DNA from: DASRFA01 sp035651755
Lineage (GTDB): Bacteria > Desulfobacterota > Binatia > UBA12015
Direction of reading: 5' to 3'
Assembly: GCA_035651755.1 (NCBI GenBank)
Contig: DASRFA010000027.1
Location: forward strand, 62,001 to 126,000
DNA length: 64,000 nucleotides
The notes under the pieces are model-generated. The model searched no databases. It had not been told where the DNA came from and was given only the letters and a program-made list of their open reading frames with translations. The position numbers and the translations under genes were made by a program. Positions 53,020-62,105 of the stretch are shown in pieces. How positions within the stretch are numbered: the first letter of the stretch is position 1; the number at the start of each line of letters is the position of its first letter.

Positions 53020-53907
53020 ATGAGCCGGACGTTCCTCGTCGACGACGACCCACGCAGCCGTGACGCGCGGCCCTCTCCGGGCGATCAAGAAAACGAATCG
53101 ACGCCCGACGCGCGTACGGCCGCGGCCGTCGCCGGCGAGGCCGGAGACGCGCGAGCGCCGCGCGCTCCCCGCTCCTTCGCGAGCCTCGTCTCGTGCTCGC
53201 CCGCGATGCACGAGCTCTTCGAGGTCGCGGCCCAGCTCGCCGACCTCGACTGCACCGTTCTCCTGCTCGGCGAGCCGGGCACCGGGAAGGAGCTCTTCGC
53301 GCGCGCTCTGCACTCCGCGGGCAAGCGCCGGCACGGCCGCTTCGTGACCGTCAATTGCGCCGATCCGCCGGCGGCTCTCTGCGACGCCGCGCTTCTCGCT
53401 GACGACATTCCGGGCGCCTCCGACGGCGCCCGCGCGCTCGACGCGCTGAAGGGCGGGACTCTGTTCCTCGACCACGTCGAGTCGACGTCGCTGCACGATC
53501 AATCGCGCCTCCTGCGCGTGCTCGAGGACGCTCCCCGTCGCCCCGGTGAAGCCGCGCGCTCGCCGCTCGAGATCCGGATCGTCGCCGCGGCGAACGAGGA
53601 GCTGTCGGAGCTGGTGGAGTGCGGCGCGATGCGAAGCGACTTCTTCCATCGCCTGAACGTCGTGCCGCTTCACATCCCGGCGCTGCGCGAGCGGCCCGAG
53701 GACGTCGCGCTGCTCGCCGGCCGGTTCCTCGAGCGCTCCGAGCTCGCGCGCGAGAACGGCGTGCACGGCGTCACCGACGAGGCTCTGCGCGATCTCGCCG
53801 CGCACGCCTGGCCCGGAAACGTGCGCGAGCTCGAATCCGTTCTCGAGCGCGCGCTCCTCACGGCTTCCGGCCGCGAGATCGGCTGCCGGGATCTCGTCCG
53901 ATCCTGA
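53020..53907 (+). CDS. Degenerate NtrC-type AAA+ protein without GAFTGA or DNA-binding domain
   Basis: 295 residues, preceded by AAGGAGG. A vestigial receiver-like start (SRTFLVDDDPRS), a charged linker, then a sigma-54-interaction-type AAA+ domain: Walker A GEPGTGKE (84-91), Walker B LFLDHVES where the catalytic Glu of DE is His152, RSDFFHRLNVVPLHIPALRER and WPGNVRELESVLERAL. The GAFTGA loop expected before Walker B is missing: about 20 residues are deleted between CDAALLADD and LDALKGGTLF. The C-terminal Fis-like HTH is absent. It therefore cannot act as a normal sigma-54 activator and may be a regulator of one or a subunit decoy. Confidence 0.82.
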   Translation: MSRTFLVDDDPRSRDARPSPGDQENESTPDARTAAAVAGEAGDARAPRAPRSFASLVSCSPAMHELFEVAAQLADLDCTVLLLGEPGTGKELFARALHSAGKRRHGRFVTVNCADPPAALCDAALLADDIPGASDGARALDALKGGTLFLDHVESTSLHDQSRLLRVLEDAPRRPGEAARSPLEIRIVAAANEELSELVECGAMRSDFFHRLNVVPLHIPALRERPEDVALLAGRFLERSELARENGVHGVTDEALRDLAAHAWPGNVRELESVLERALLTASGREIGCRDLVRS

Positions 53908-53916
53908 TCTATCCTA

Positions 53917-54012
53917 ACGAGGGGATCGCTCCCCTCGCCCCGTCCGGCAAAGCCGAACGGGGCCCCAAGTCATCGCACGGCCCACTCCCCGCGGGCTCGC
54001 TGCGCTCGCATC
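53917..54012 (+). repeat. Dispersed hairpin repeat, copy 2
   Basis: Begins ten bases after the NtrC-like stop. Hairpin 1 is GAGGGGA / TCCCCTC (53919-53936), hairpin 2 is 53938-53948 with 53952-53962 (one mismatch), followed by an extra segment of about 15 bases not in the other copies and then the CTCCCCGCGGG tail. Confidence 0.75.
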
Positions 54013-54016
54013 TCGT

Positions 54017-54940
54017 TCAGAACGTCAAGCCGGGGATGACGGCGCGCTCGAGGCGCGCGCGGACGTCGTCCGGGATCGCGATCGCGCGCCGCGTGTCGAG
54101 ATCCATGGCGACGGCCACCGCCTCGGCGGTCGCGACCGCGAGCCCGGTCGCCGCGTCGAAGAGCCAGTGGACGATCCGGTACGTCTTGTCGGCGACGGCG
54201 GCGAGCCCGCTCCGGAGGGCGAGCACGTCCCCGGCGCGCGGGACCGAGTGGTAGACGAAGCGGTACTCGAGGGCCGCGCCGCCGAGACGATCGTTTCGCG
54301 AGCGGTCGATGCCGAAGAGGAGCAGCAGGAGGTTCGGGATCGAGTCCGAGACCGCGCCCATGTAGTGGCACGCGGTCATGTGGCCGGACGCGTCGCACTC
54401 CGCGTCGGCGACGGTCGCCTGGTAGGTCGCGAAGAGCCCGAGCCCCTCCGCCTCCGCGAGCGTCGGACGCGGGCGCGGCGGGAGCGGAGCGATGCCGCGC
54501 GGGCGGGCGTGCGCGGGAAGCTCGACGAGGAGCGCGCGCGCCCGCTCGCGCGCCCCGTCGGGCAGCTCGATCGCCTCGCGCGTTCGCGCGTCGACGACGG
54601 CGCAGTCGCCGACGAACGTGGCGGCGACGTCGCCGGTCGCGACCGAGACCATCTCTTCCACCACGGAAAGCGCGTGCGACGGCTCCGCGCCGAGCACGCC
54701 GGCGCGGACGAAGTAGGGCGCACCCGAGCGCTGCTCGCGGAGGAAGCGGATGTGCTGGGTCCCGGCCGATACCGCCCAGCCGCGGTCGCGGAGCTCCCGC
54801 GGCGCGACCCCGAGGTGCGCGACGAGCGCGACCAGGCCCTGCATCGCCTTGTCGACGTAGAAGCGGACGTTCAGGTGCCCCATGTGGTCGCATTCCCAGG
54901 TCTGGACGCTGCCGCGGTGCACCTCGATCGTTTCGCCCAT
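54017..54940 (-). CDS. Double-hotdog acyl-CoA thioesterase
   Basis: 307 residues with two tandem hotdog domains of the 4HBT/FadM type: TWECDHMGHLNVRFYVDKAM (first) and ADAECDASGHMTACHYMGAV (second), the second keeping only part of the active-site pattern. Probably cleaves acyl- or hydroxyacyl-CoA. ATG at 54940; it diverges from the amidohydrolase with 121 bases between starts. Confidence 0.8.
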   Translation of the reverse strand: MGETIEVHRGSVQTWECDHMGHLNVRFYVDKAMQGLVALVAHLGVAPRELRDRGWAVSAGTQHIRFLREQRSGAPYFVRAGVLGAEPSHALSVVEEMVSVATGDVAATFVGDCAVVDARTREAIELPDGARERARALLVELPAHARPRGIAPLPPRPRPTLAEAEGLGLFATYQATVADAECDASGHMTACHYMGAVSDSIPNLLLLLFGIDRSRNDRLGGAALEYRFVYHSVPRAGDVLALRSGLAAVADKTYRIVHWLFDAATGLAVATAEAVAVAMDLDTRRAIAIPDDVRARLERAVIPGLTF

Positions 54941-55061
54941 GCGGAGGTCTTCGCCCACCGCCGCGCTCCGCTCAAGGTCGATCGCCCCTAGGACTGCGCG
55001 GCCGAGCGGTGGTAGGCTCGCGACGCGGCCGCCAGGCAGGCAGTCGCGGAGGTCGAGCGCG

Positions 55062-56213
55062 ATGAGCGACAGCGCGTACCCCATCATCTCGGCGGACTCG
55101 CACGTGACGGAGCCGCCGGAGACCTACGTCGACCACATCGACCGCGCGTGGCGCGACAAAGCGCCGCGCCTCGAGCACCACGAGACGCTGGGCGACGTCT
55201 TCCTGATCGACGGCATGAAGAACCCGCTGGCGCTCGGAACGGTCGCTGCGGCGGGGAAGCCGGCCGAGCAGATCCGCTACACGGGGGCGAAGTTCAGCGA
55301 GCTCCATCGCGGCGGATGGGATCCCGAGGCGCGCCTCGCCGACCAGGATCGCGACGGGGTCGCCGCCGAGGTGATCTACCCGACGGTCGGCATGGTCCTC
55401 TGCAACCACCGGGACTGGGACTACAAGAAGGCCTGCTTCGACGCCTACAACCGCTGGCTCGCCGCGTACTCGGGCGCGCATCCCGAGCGCCTGATCGGGA
55501 TCGGCCAGACCGCGATGCGCTCGCCGGAGGAGGGCATCGCGGATCTCAAGTCGATCAAATCGCTCGGCCTCCGCGGCGTCATGATGCCCGGCGTGCCGGC
55601 CGTCGAGGACTACGACTCGCCGGTCTACGACGACTTCTGGCGCGCCTCGATCGACCTCGGCCTGCCGCTCTCGTTTCACATCTTGACGACGCGCGACGCG
55701 CGGCCGCGCGGTCCCCTCATGAACAGCTTCCTGTCGGTGATCCGGGGCTGCCAGGACATCATGGGGATGATGGTGCTCGGCGGCGTCTTCGAGCGCGTGC
55801 CGGAGCTCCGGGTCGTGTGCGTCGAGGCCGACGCCGGCTGGGTGCCGCACTACATGTACCGCATGGACCACGCCTACAAGCGACATCGGAACTGGCTGCC
55901 GCCGGGACAGGCGCTGTCGCGCCTGCCGTCGGAGTACTTCCACGACGCGATCTACACGACGTTCCAGGACGACTGGGTCGCGTTCCGCACCGCGGATCTC
56001 ATGAACTGGCGCCGCCTCATGTGGGCGAACGACTTCCCGCACAGCGATTCGACGTGGCCGTGGTCGCAGGAGCTCCTCTCCGAGCACCACAAGGACCTGA
56101 GCGGCGAGCAACGCGAGCGGATCCTCTCCGGCAACGTCGCGGAGCTCTACCGGATCGACGTCGCGGCGCTCGCGCACGCGCGCTCGCGCTCGGAGGCTCC
56201 GGCGCAAGCTTGA
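55062..56213 (+). CDS. Amidohydrolase-fold protein (PF04909 type)
   Basis: 383 residues. Metal-dependent TIM barrel: DxH in ISADSHVTEPP, LSFHILTT, VCVEADAGWVPHY and MWANDFPHSDSTWP (Asp near the C-terminus). Members decarboxylate or hydrolyse aromatic and heterocyclic acids and are abundant in this kind of genome. GGAGG precedes the ATG. Substrate unknown; the divergent thioesterase suggests a CoA-linked degradation route. Confidence 0.87.
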   Translation: MSDSAYPIISADSHVTEPPETYVDHIDRAWRDKAPRLEHHETLGDVFLIDGMKNPLALGTVAAAGKPAEQIRYTGAKFSELHRGGWDPEARLADQDRDGVAAEVIYPTVGMVLCNHRDWDYKKACFDAYNRWLAAYSGAHPERLIGIGQTAMRSPEEGIADLKSIKSLGLRGVMMPGVPAVEDYDSPVYDDFWRASIDLGLPLSFHILTTRDARPRGPLMNSFLSVIRGCQDIMGMMVLGGVFERVPELRVVCVEADAGWVPHYMYRMDHAYKRHRNWLPPGQALSRLPSEYFHDAIYTTFQDDWVAFRTADLMNWRRLMWANDFPHSDSTWPWSQELLSEHHKDLSGEQRERILSGNVAELYRIDVAALAHARSRSEAPAQA

Positions 56214-56238
56214 CCGCGATCCCGCCGGCGATCTCGCA

Positions 56239-58368
56239 TCAGCCGCGGAAGCACTCGGCGACGACGAGCGGATCGCCGGTCGCCACCTTCGCGAGCTTGT
56301 CGCGAAACGCCGCGTCGACCGCGCGCTCGCGCGGCGACATCTTTCCTTTCTGGAAGCGCCGGAGCTGCGCCGGCCCGCCGTTGTAGACGGCGTAGGTCCA
56401 GCTCGCGAGGTCGGCGTCGCTCGTCTTCGCCTGCGCGTCGTCCGAGACGTACTCCTTCAGGTACCGGCTCAGGATCTCCGAGCCGGCGCGCGCGTTGTAG
56501 CGGATGTCACCGCGGAGCCCGCTCAGGTCGTAGAAGCCGCGCCACACGGTCTGGTTCACCTGCATCATGCCGATCGAGCCGACCTTCGATCGCAGCGGAA
56601 CGAGCTTCCCCGAGCGCTCCACGAACTGCCGCCAGCAGCTCTCCTGCCATGCGGTCGCCGGCACGAGCCGGCGGTACAGCGCGTGGAAGCGCGCCGCGAG
56701 GCCGTCGCCGCGGAGCCGCTCGTCGACCACCGTCGTCAAGAGCCCGTGCACGAGCGGCAGGTAGCGGTCGACGTCCGCGCGCGACGGCGCCCACCGGTTG
56801 AGCTGGCGGACGACCTCGTCGGTGATGCTGACGGGAAGCAGGGCGGCGCTCGCCTCCGGCACGCCGAGCAGGCCGAGCGCCGAGAGTCCCCGCGCGATTC
56901 GCCGCGCGCCCCGCAGCTGCCGCGCCTCCGTCGGCCCAGTCGACTCCGTTGGCTCCTGTCCCGGCGACGACGCCGGCGGCGTCCCGGCGTCCGGCGTCGG
57001 CGCGCTGCCGAGCGGGCTCGGTGACGCCTCCGGTCCGGGCTCCGGCGCCGGCGTTCCGGTCGGCCCGCCTTCGCCTTCGAGATCCGCTCCCTCGTCGGCC
57101 GCGACGTCCGGATTCGCCTCGGGTGCCGGAAGGTCGGACCCGAATCCGAAGAGCGCGCGCAGCTCGGGATCGACGCCCGGCGGCGTGGCGAGCGGGTCTC
57201 CGGCCGCCTGCGGCGCGGCGAGGCGGGCGAGCCGGCGGAGGCCGTCGGCGCTGATCTCGATGCCGGCCGCCGGCCCGGCGCGATCGAGGGCCGCGAGAGC
57301 GTCGCCGGCGGAGAGGAAGCTCAGGTACTGGAGAGCGGTCGGCGCGGGGAGCGTGTCGGCGAATCGCCGGACGACCGGCGCGAGCCGCGACCACGTCGCG
57401 AGGAAGAGCTTTCGAGCCGGATCGCGCGCGTCGCGGCGCGGGCTCGCGAGCGCGTCGAGCAGGTCGTAGCGCTCCTCCAGGAGGACGTCGAGGAGCTCGG
57501 CGCGGATCGCCGCGACCGGCGTCTCCGCGCCGGCGGCCTTCACGACGAACGTCAAGAACCCGTCGAGCTGCTGCAGCGCCGCCGCGAATGCGGCGATCTC
57601 CGCCTCGCCGAGGGGTGGCTCGGGCTCGGGCGTCGGCGCGCCGGGCGGAACCGGCGTCACGGCGGCCGGCGCGCCTTCGACGTCGAACTCGAGATCGATG
57701 CGAAGGCCCGTCTCGGTCACGCCGACGCCCGTCAGGGACACCGACCGGAGGACGCGGCGCGCGCGCTGGGCGTCGTCGCTCGCGAGGAAGAGCGGGACCA
57801 CCGCAGCGAGCTCGCGGAGCGGCGCTGCGAGGTCGAGATGGAGCTCCGCGAAGCGCGGCTGCGCGTACTGCTTGACCCAGTCCCAGAGGACGCCGGTCGC
57901 GAAGCCCTTGCTGCGGTTGCGCCCGTAGACGTTCGAGTCCACGACGCGAAACCGGACGACCGGTGCGCCGGGCGCGAGCGACGGCTCCTCCAGCACCTCG
58001 ACGAAGCCGTCCCAATGAAGCGGGAACAGGCAGAATCCGATCTGCGCCCACGCAGCGCTCGCCTGTCCACGGGTCTCGATCCGGAGCCGGCCGTCCTGCA
58101 CCCCGACGTCGGGATCCGACAGGACGAGCTCGTTGCAGCCAGAGCCGTCGTCCCAGACGCGAGCCGTGCCGCCGGCGTCGGTGTAGACCTGTGTGCGCAG
58201 GAGCTCGCGGAGGAGGGCCAGGTCGAGCGTCAGCGGAACCGTGACCGAGCCGGCGTCTTCCGCTGCGGCGCTGGCTGGCGTCGCGGCCCCGCTCGCGAGC
58301 GCGACCGCCACGGCGAGGAGCGATGTGATGAGAAGCGGCGCTCTTGGCGCGCGTGGTCGCGGGGCCAT
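56239..58368 (-). CDS. Exported lytic transglycosylase-domain protein
   Basis: 709 residues. Signal peptide (LLITSLLAVAVALASGAATPASA), a large N-terminal part of unknown fold, a long Pro/Glu/Thr-rich linker (about residues 410-480) and a C-terminal SLT domain: catalytic Glu in TAWQESCWRQF, GSIGMMQVNQTVW, ARAGSEILSRYL and YAVYNGGPAQL. It would cleave peptidoglycan glycan strands. The N-terminal part is not recognised and may target or inhibit the enzyme. The ATG at 58368 begins the signal peptide. Confidence 0.82.
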   Translation of the reverse strand: MAPRPRAPRAPLLITSLLAVAVALASGAATPASAAAEDAGSVTVPLTLDLALLRELLRTQVYTDAGGTARVWDDGSGCNELVLSDPDVGVQDGRLRIETRGQASAAWAQIGFCLFPLHWDGFVEVLEEPSLAPGAPVVRFRVVDSNVYGRNRSKGFATGVLWDWVKQYAQPRFAELHLDLAAPLRELAAVVPLFLASDDAQRARRVLRSVSLTGVGVTETGLRIDLEFDVEGAPAAVTPVPPGAPTPEPEPPLGEAEIAAFAAALQQLDGFLTFVVKAAGAETPVAAIRAELLDVLLEERYDLLDALASPRRDARDPARKLFLATWSRLAPVVRRFADTLPAPTALQYLSFLSAGDALAALDRAGPAAGIEISADGLRRLARLAAPQAAGDPLATPPGVDPELRALFGFGSDLPAPEANPDVAADEGADLEGEGGPTGTPAPEPGPEASPSPLGSAPTPDAGTPPASSPGQEPTESTGPTEARQLRGARRIARGLSALGLLGVPEASAALLPVSITDEVVRQLNRWAPSRADVDRYLPLVHGLLTTVVDERLRGDGLAARFHALYRRLVPATAWQESCWRQFVERSGKLVPLRSKVGSIGMMQVNQTVWRGFYDLSGLRGDIRYNARAGSEILSRYLKEYVSDDAQAKTSDADLASWTYAVYNGGPAQLRRFQKGKMSPRERAVDAAFRDKLAKVATGDPLVVAECFRG

Positions 58369-58612
58369 TCGGATTCCGCGTATCGTGCCGCGTTTGCGCC
58401 CGTTCGGAAAGCAGCGTGCGCCGGCCTGTCGCGGCGCGCCGTGCCGGGGAGCCGGCGCGATTGTGAAAACGCGCTGTAAAAGCGGCGCAAAGCGCACGCT
58501 TCCAGGCGGAAATGCGCCGTGCGCCGGCCGGCCGCGAGCCGCGCCGTGCGCCTCTCCTGGCACGGAACGTGGACCGCTTACGAGCGGACGACACAACCAT
58601 GGGGTGACTGCC

Positions 58613-59068
58613 ATGGCGGAGAAGCGTTTCGGGTTTTCGTTCGCGAAGTGGGCGCTCGCCCGCCTCGCGCTGCTGGTGGCCGTCGGCTTCGCGTTCACGG
58701 CGTGGGCCGACCTGCCCGCCAAGCCGGATCAGGGCGCGCTCAAGAACATCGATCCCCCGGGAACGGAGTCCTCGGGGGTGAGCTTCTTTGGCGGCCTGCC
58801 CGGAGGACAGGACCAGTTCAGCGGGAAGCTCCTGTGCCTCCGCTCGGACAAGCAGTTCACGGCCGCGGCCGCGACCGAGCCGTGCAGCGGCAATCGCGTC
58901 TACGCGATCTCGGTCGAGAGCGGGTCGCTCGTCCGGCCGCTTCTGCCCGGGAACGAGCACGTCTCACGCCGCCTCGACGAGCTGCTCGGCCGCGAGGTGA
59001 TCGTGTCGGGCAAGGACTACCCGTCGACCGGGATGTTCGTCGCCTCCGACATCCGCTCCGATCGCTAA
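58613..59068 (+). CDS. Membrane-anchored protein, unknown
   Basis: 151 residues with one N-terminal membrane or signal segment (ALARLALLVAVGFAFTAWA), then an exported part with two Cys (KLLCLRSDK, EPCSGNRVY) and an end GREVIVSGKDYPSTGMFVAS that looks like an OB-fold strand pair. GGGGTGA precedes the ATG. Divergent from the transglycosylase. Not recognised. Confidence 0.68.
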   Translation: MAEKRFGFSFAKWALARLALLVAVGFAFTAWADLPAKPDQGALKNIDPPGTESSGVSFFGGLPGGQDQFSGKLLCLRSDKQFTAAAATEPCSGNRVYAISVESGSLVRPLLPGNEHVSRRLDELLGREVIVSGKDYPSTGMFVASDIRSDR

Positions 59069-59084
59069 CACGAGCAACGTGATC

Positions 59085-59160
59085 TAAGCTCCCCCGCAGG
59101 GAGTGGGGCCGCGTTCGGCTTTGCCGAACGGGGCGAGGAAGCGTTTCCCTCGTGCGATAA
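59085..59160 (-). repeat. Dispersed hairpin repeat, copy 3 (inverted)
   Basis: Reverse complement of copy 1: stem CGTTCGGC / GCCGAACG at 59112-59130 and GAGGAA...TTTCCCTC at 59135-59151, with the CCCCGCAGGGAG tail at the left. It fills the gap between the membrane-anchored protein and the SDR start. Confidence 0.8.
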
Positions 59161-59997
59161 ATGCTGTTCGGGAGCTTTCGCGACAAGGTCGTCCTGGTGA
59201 CGGGCGCATCGAGCGGCATCGGCCGCGCGACCGCGATCGCGTTCGGAGCGGACGGCGCGCGCGTCGCGCTGGTCGCGCGCCGCGCGGAGGTCCTCGACGA
59301 CGTCGCGACCGAGATCGAGGAAGCGGGCGGCGAAGCCTGTGCCGTGCCCGCCGACGTGACCGACGCGGACGCGGTCCGGGCGGCCTTCGACGCGACCGTC
59401 GCGCGCTTCGGCGGCGTCGACATCGTGGTCAACAACGCCGGAATCCTCTTGCCGTCGCCGGTCGCGACCATGCCGCCCGCCGAGCTCGACGCCATGCTGC
59501 GCGTGAACGTGTTCGGCGCCCTCCACGTGATGCAGGCCGCGGTGCCGGTGCTGCGGGCGCGCGGCGGCGGATCGATCGTCAACGTCGCATCCCTCGCGGG
59601 GCGGCGCGGGATCACACCGCTCGGCGGCTACTGCGCGACCAAGTTCGCGCTCGTCGGCCTGACCGAGGCGCTCCGGACGGAGCTCCACTCGGAGCCGATC
59701 CACGTCGCGCTCGTCCTTCCCGGCGTGATCGACACGCCGATGGCCGACCGCGCGTCCGAAGAGGGCTCCATCGCGGACATCTGGCCGAGCGCGCTCAACA
59801 TGCCGGCCGCATGGGTCGTATGGGCCGTCTTCGCCGCGCTCCGGTTCCGGCTCGTCGAGATCTCGGTGCCGCCCGGGGCCGCGACGCTCGAGAAGCTCGC
59901 GGCCCTCGCCCCCGGCGTGGCGGACTCCGTCGTCGCGTGGGGGACGAGCGCGGTGCGCTGGTTCACGTCGCTCCAGCGCGGCGGTTCGCCGTCCTGA
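59161..59997 (+). CDS. Short-chain dehydrogenase/reductase (second)
   Basis: 278 residues. TGASSGIGRAT cofactor motif, NNAG, catalytic Ser in NVASLAG and YCATK. The basic residues after strand 2 (VARRAE) suggest NADP(H). A C-terminal hydrophobic region (AWVVWAVFAALRF) may bind membrane. Repeat copy 3 ends directly at its ATG, leaving no room for a ribosome site outside the repeat. Confidence 0.87.
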   Translation: MLFGSFRDKVVLVTGASSGIGRATAIAFGADGARVALVARRAEVLDDVATEIEEAGGEACAVPADVTDADAVRAAFDATVARFGGVDIVVNNAGILLPSPVATMPPAELDAMLRVNVFGALHVMQAAVPVLRARGGGSIVNVASLAGRRGITPLGGYCATKFALVGLTEALRTELHSEPIHVALVLPGVIDTPMADRASEEGSIADIWPSALNMPAAWVVWAVFAALRFRLVEISVPPGAATLEKLAALAPGVADSVVAWGTSAVRWFTSLQRGGSPS

Positions 59998-60015
59998 CCC
60001 GCGGCTCGCGCCTGC

Positions 60016-61860
60016 TCAGGCGGCGTCGCGCGGCTCGGTCGCGGCGTGCGGGTCGACGGGCAGCCCCGTGGGCAGCAGCACCGTGAAGCGCGTTCCCGAG
60101 CCGACGGCGCTCTCGACGCTCACCGTCCCGCCGATCGCGTCGACGAGCCGGCGGACGATGTGGAGCCCGAGCCCGACGCCGCCGCCGCGCGCGCCCGGAA
60201 CCTGGCGGAACATCTCGAAGACGTACGAGAGCGCGTCCGCCGGAATGCCGCACCCGGTGTCCTCGACGACGATCGCGATCCGTCCGTCGCTGGTCCGCTT
60301 CGCGCGCACGACGACGTCGCCGCGGTCGGTGAACTTGAGCGCGTTGTGGACGAGGTTCCGGAAGATCGTCTTGAGCTTGCCGACGTCGCTCTCGATGGCG
60401 GGGAGGTCGGGCGCGACGTCGAGCCGAAGGCGGACGGCGGGCTTGCGCGCCGTCCGCTCGAGCTGCGCGCAGACCGCGGCGAGCACCGCCTCGACCAGCA
60501 CGATGCTCCGCTCCAGCGGCAGGCGTCCCGCCTCGATGCGGTTCAGGTCGAGCAGCGCCTCGACCATCTCGAGGAACGCCGCGCCCTGGATCTGCGCCCG
60601 CCGCAGCGCATCGGCCTGCGAGGCGGTGAGCGGACCGAGCCCCTCGTCGAGGACCATCTCGAGGTACCCGAGGATGACGTTGAGCGGCGAGCGCAGCTCG
60701 TGCGAGACCGCCCCCACGAACTCGCTCTTCAGCGCGCTCGCCGCGCGCACCTCCTCGAGGAGACGCGCGTTCTGCAGCACGACCGACGCGTGCTCCGCGA
60801 TCCCCGCGAGAAGGTGGCCGGCCCATTCGCGCGCGTCGCCGAGCGGTCGCCCGTAGCCGACCGCCACGAACCCGACCATCGTCGACTCGCCGTACAGGCC
60901 CGCGACGAGCGCGCTCGCCAGCGGCCGATTGCCGGTGAGCGACGCCGGGATGCGCGCGACGTCGGGGCCCTCGAGCGACAGCGTGCGGCTGCGCGCGAGC
61001 CCCGCGATCGCGGGCCAGCTCGCGAGGGGGAGGTCGAGGCGACCCATGTCGCTCGCCGCGACGTCGGGATCCGTCACGCCCAGCAGCCGAAAGGCGCCCG
61101 CGTCGTCGACGCCGAAGATGGCTCCCCAGTCCGCCCACAGACGGTCGCGGATCGCGAGGATCGCGCTCGCGAGCGGCGCGGGCTGGTCTAGCGTCGCGCT
61201 CAGCGTGCGGGCGATCTCGACCAGCTCGGCCGCGAGCCGGCCCTCCGCGGCGAGCCGCCGCTGGCTCGATTCCAGGCGGTCCGCCAGCTCTTCGAGCGCG
61301 CGGTTCTTCTCGCGCAGGTGGCCGCCGTAGAAGAACGCCTGCTGGGCGATCAGAAAGTAGAGGAAGGCGGGCCCGAGGAACGCGAAGCTCGAGAAGGTCG
61401 CGCGCGACGCGCCGACGTCGATCGCCAGCAGGATCGCGTGGCCGACGGTCGCGCCCGCCGCGGTCGCGAGCCCGATCGGGACGGACACGAGGCTCGCCGG
61501 CACGACGACGAGCGCGTAGATCGGACGCGCCAGCAGGGCGACCTCGCCGTGCGTCGCGACGCCGATCCCGACCGTCACTCCCGCGAGATCGACCGCCATC
61601 TGCGCGCACAGGAAGGTGCGCGAGCGCGCCACGCGGTCGCCCGCCGCCAGGGCAGCGACGGAGAAGACGCACAGTCCGGCCGTCACCCCCAAAATGGCGA
61701 CGGGGTCGAGGTCGACCAGGCCGGCGAACGACAGCGCCGGAAAGAACACCGCGATCGCGGCGGCCGCGCGGAGGCGGCTGATGCAGAGCCAGCGATTGAA
61801 GATCGCCGTGTCCCGGACCCAGAGCGGACCGGACCTCGCCTGCGCAAGCGAGTGCCGCAT
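60016..61860 (-). CDS. Membrane-bound sensor histidine kinase with GAF-like domain
   Basis: 614 residues. Six hydrophobic segments in the first 180 residues (LRAAAAIAVFFPALSFAGL through FLGPAFLYFLIAQQAFFY), coiled-coil, a GAF-like domain, then the kinase core: H-box FVGAVSHELRSP with His387, N-box LVHNALKF, G1 VEDTGCGIP and G2 GGGVGLGLHIVRR. It has no receiver domain; the lone receiver protein at 10559 is a possible partner but is far away. The ATG at 61860 is preferred over an in-frame TTG at 61875. Confidence 0.9.
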   Translation of the reverse strand: MRHSLAQARSGPLWVRDTAIFNRWLCISRLRAAAAIAVFFPALSFAGLVDLDPVAILGVTAGLCVFSVAALAAGDRVARSRTFLCAQMAVDLAGVTVGIGVATHGEVALLARPIYALVVVPASLVSVPIGLATAAGATVGHAILLAIDVGASRATFSSFAFLGPAFLYFLIAQQAFFYGGHLREKNRALEELADRLESSQRRLAAEGRLAAELVEIARTLSATLDQPAPLASAILAIRDRLWADWGAIFGVDDAGAFRLLGVTDPDVAASDMGRLDLPLASWPAIAGLARSRTLSLEGPDVARIPASLTGNRPLASALVAGLYGESTMVGFVAVGYGRPLGDAREWAGHLLAGIAEHASVVLQNARLLEEVRAASALKSEFVGAVSHELRSPLNVILGYLEMVLDEGLGPLTASQADALRRAQIQGAAFLEMVEALLDLNRIEAGRLPLERSIVLVEAVLAAVCAQLERTARKPAVRLRLDVAPDLPAIESDVGKLKTIFRNLVHNALKFTDRGDVVVRAKRTSDGRIAIVVEDTGCGIPADALSYVFEMFRQVPGARGGGVGLGLHIVRRLVDAIGGTVSVESAVGSGTRFTVLLPTGLPVDPHAATEPRDAA

Positions 61861-62105
61861 CACGTCGCCGAGCAAAGCAAGGCGGGTGCCGCCGAAAATC
61901 CGCCGAAAGCTGGGGGTTTCTCGCGCTGGGCGGCCGGTTTCGCGACGGCGCCTTGCCGCGGCGACGGTGCGGTGGCGGTGTCCGGACGCGCCGAGCGCCC
62001 GGGTGTGAAGGGCATTTCACGAGACGCCGGGATGCGCGGGACTGGCGGGTGCGCGGGCGCGTGCGCGGGGAAGCCAGTCGGCGAACGGATCGCGAGCGCG
62101 GGGTT

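Noticed and set aside
58566..58582. TGGCACGGAACGTGG as a sigma-54 promoter
   Set aside because: The -24 half is perfect but the -12 half (GTGG instead of TTGC) lacks the invariant GC.
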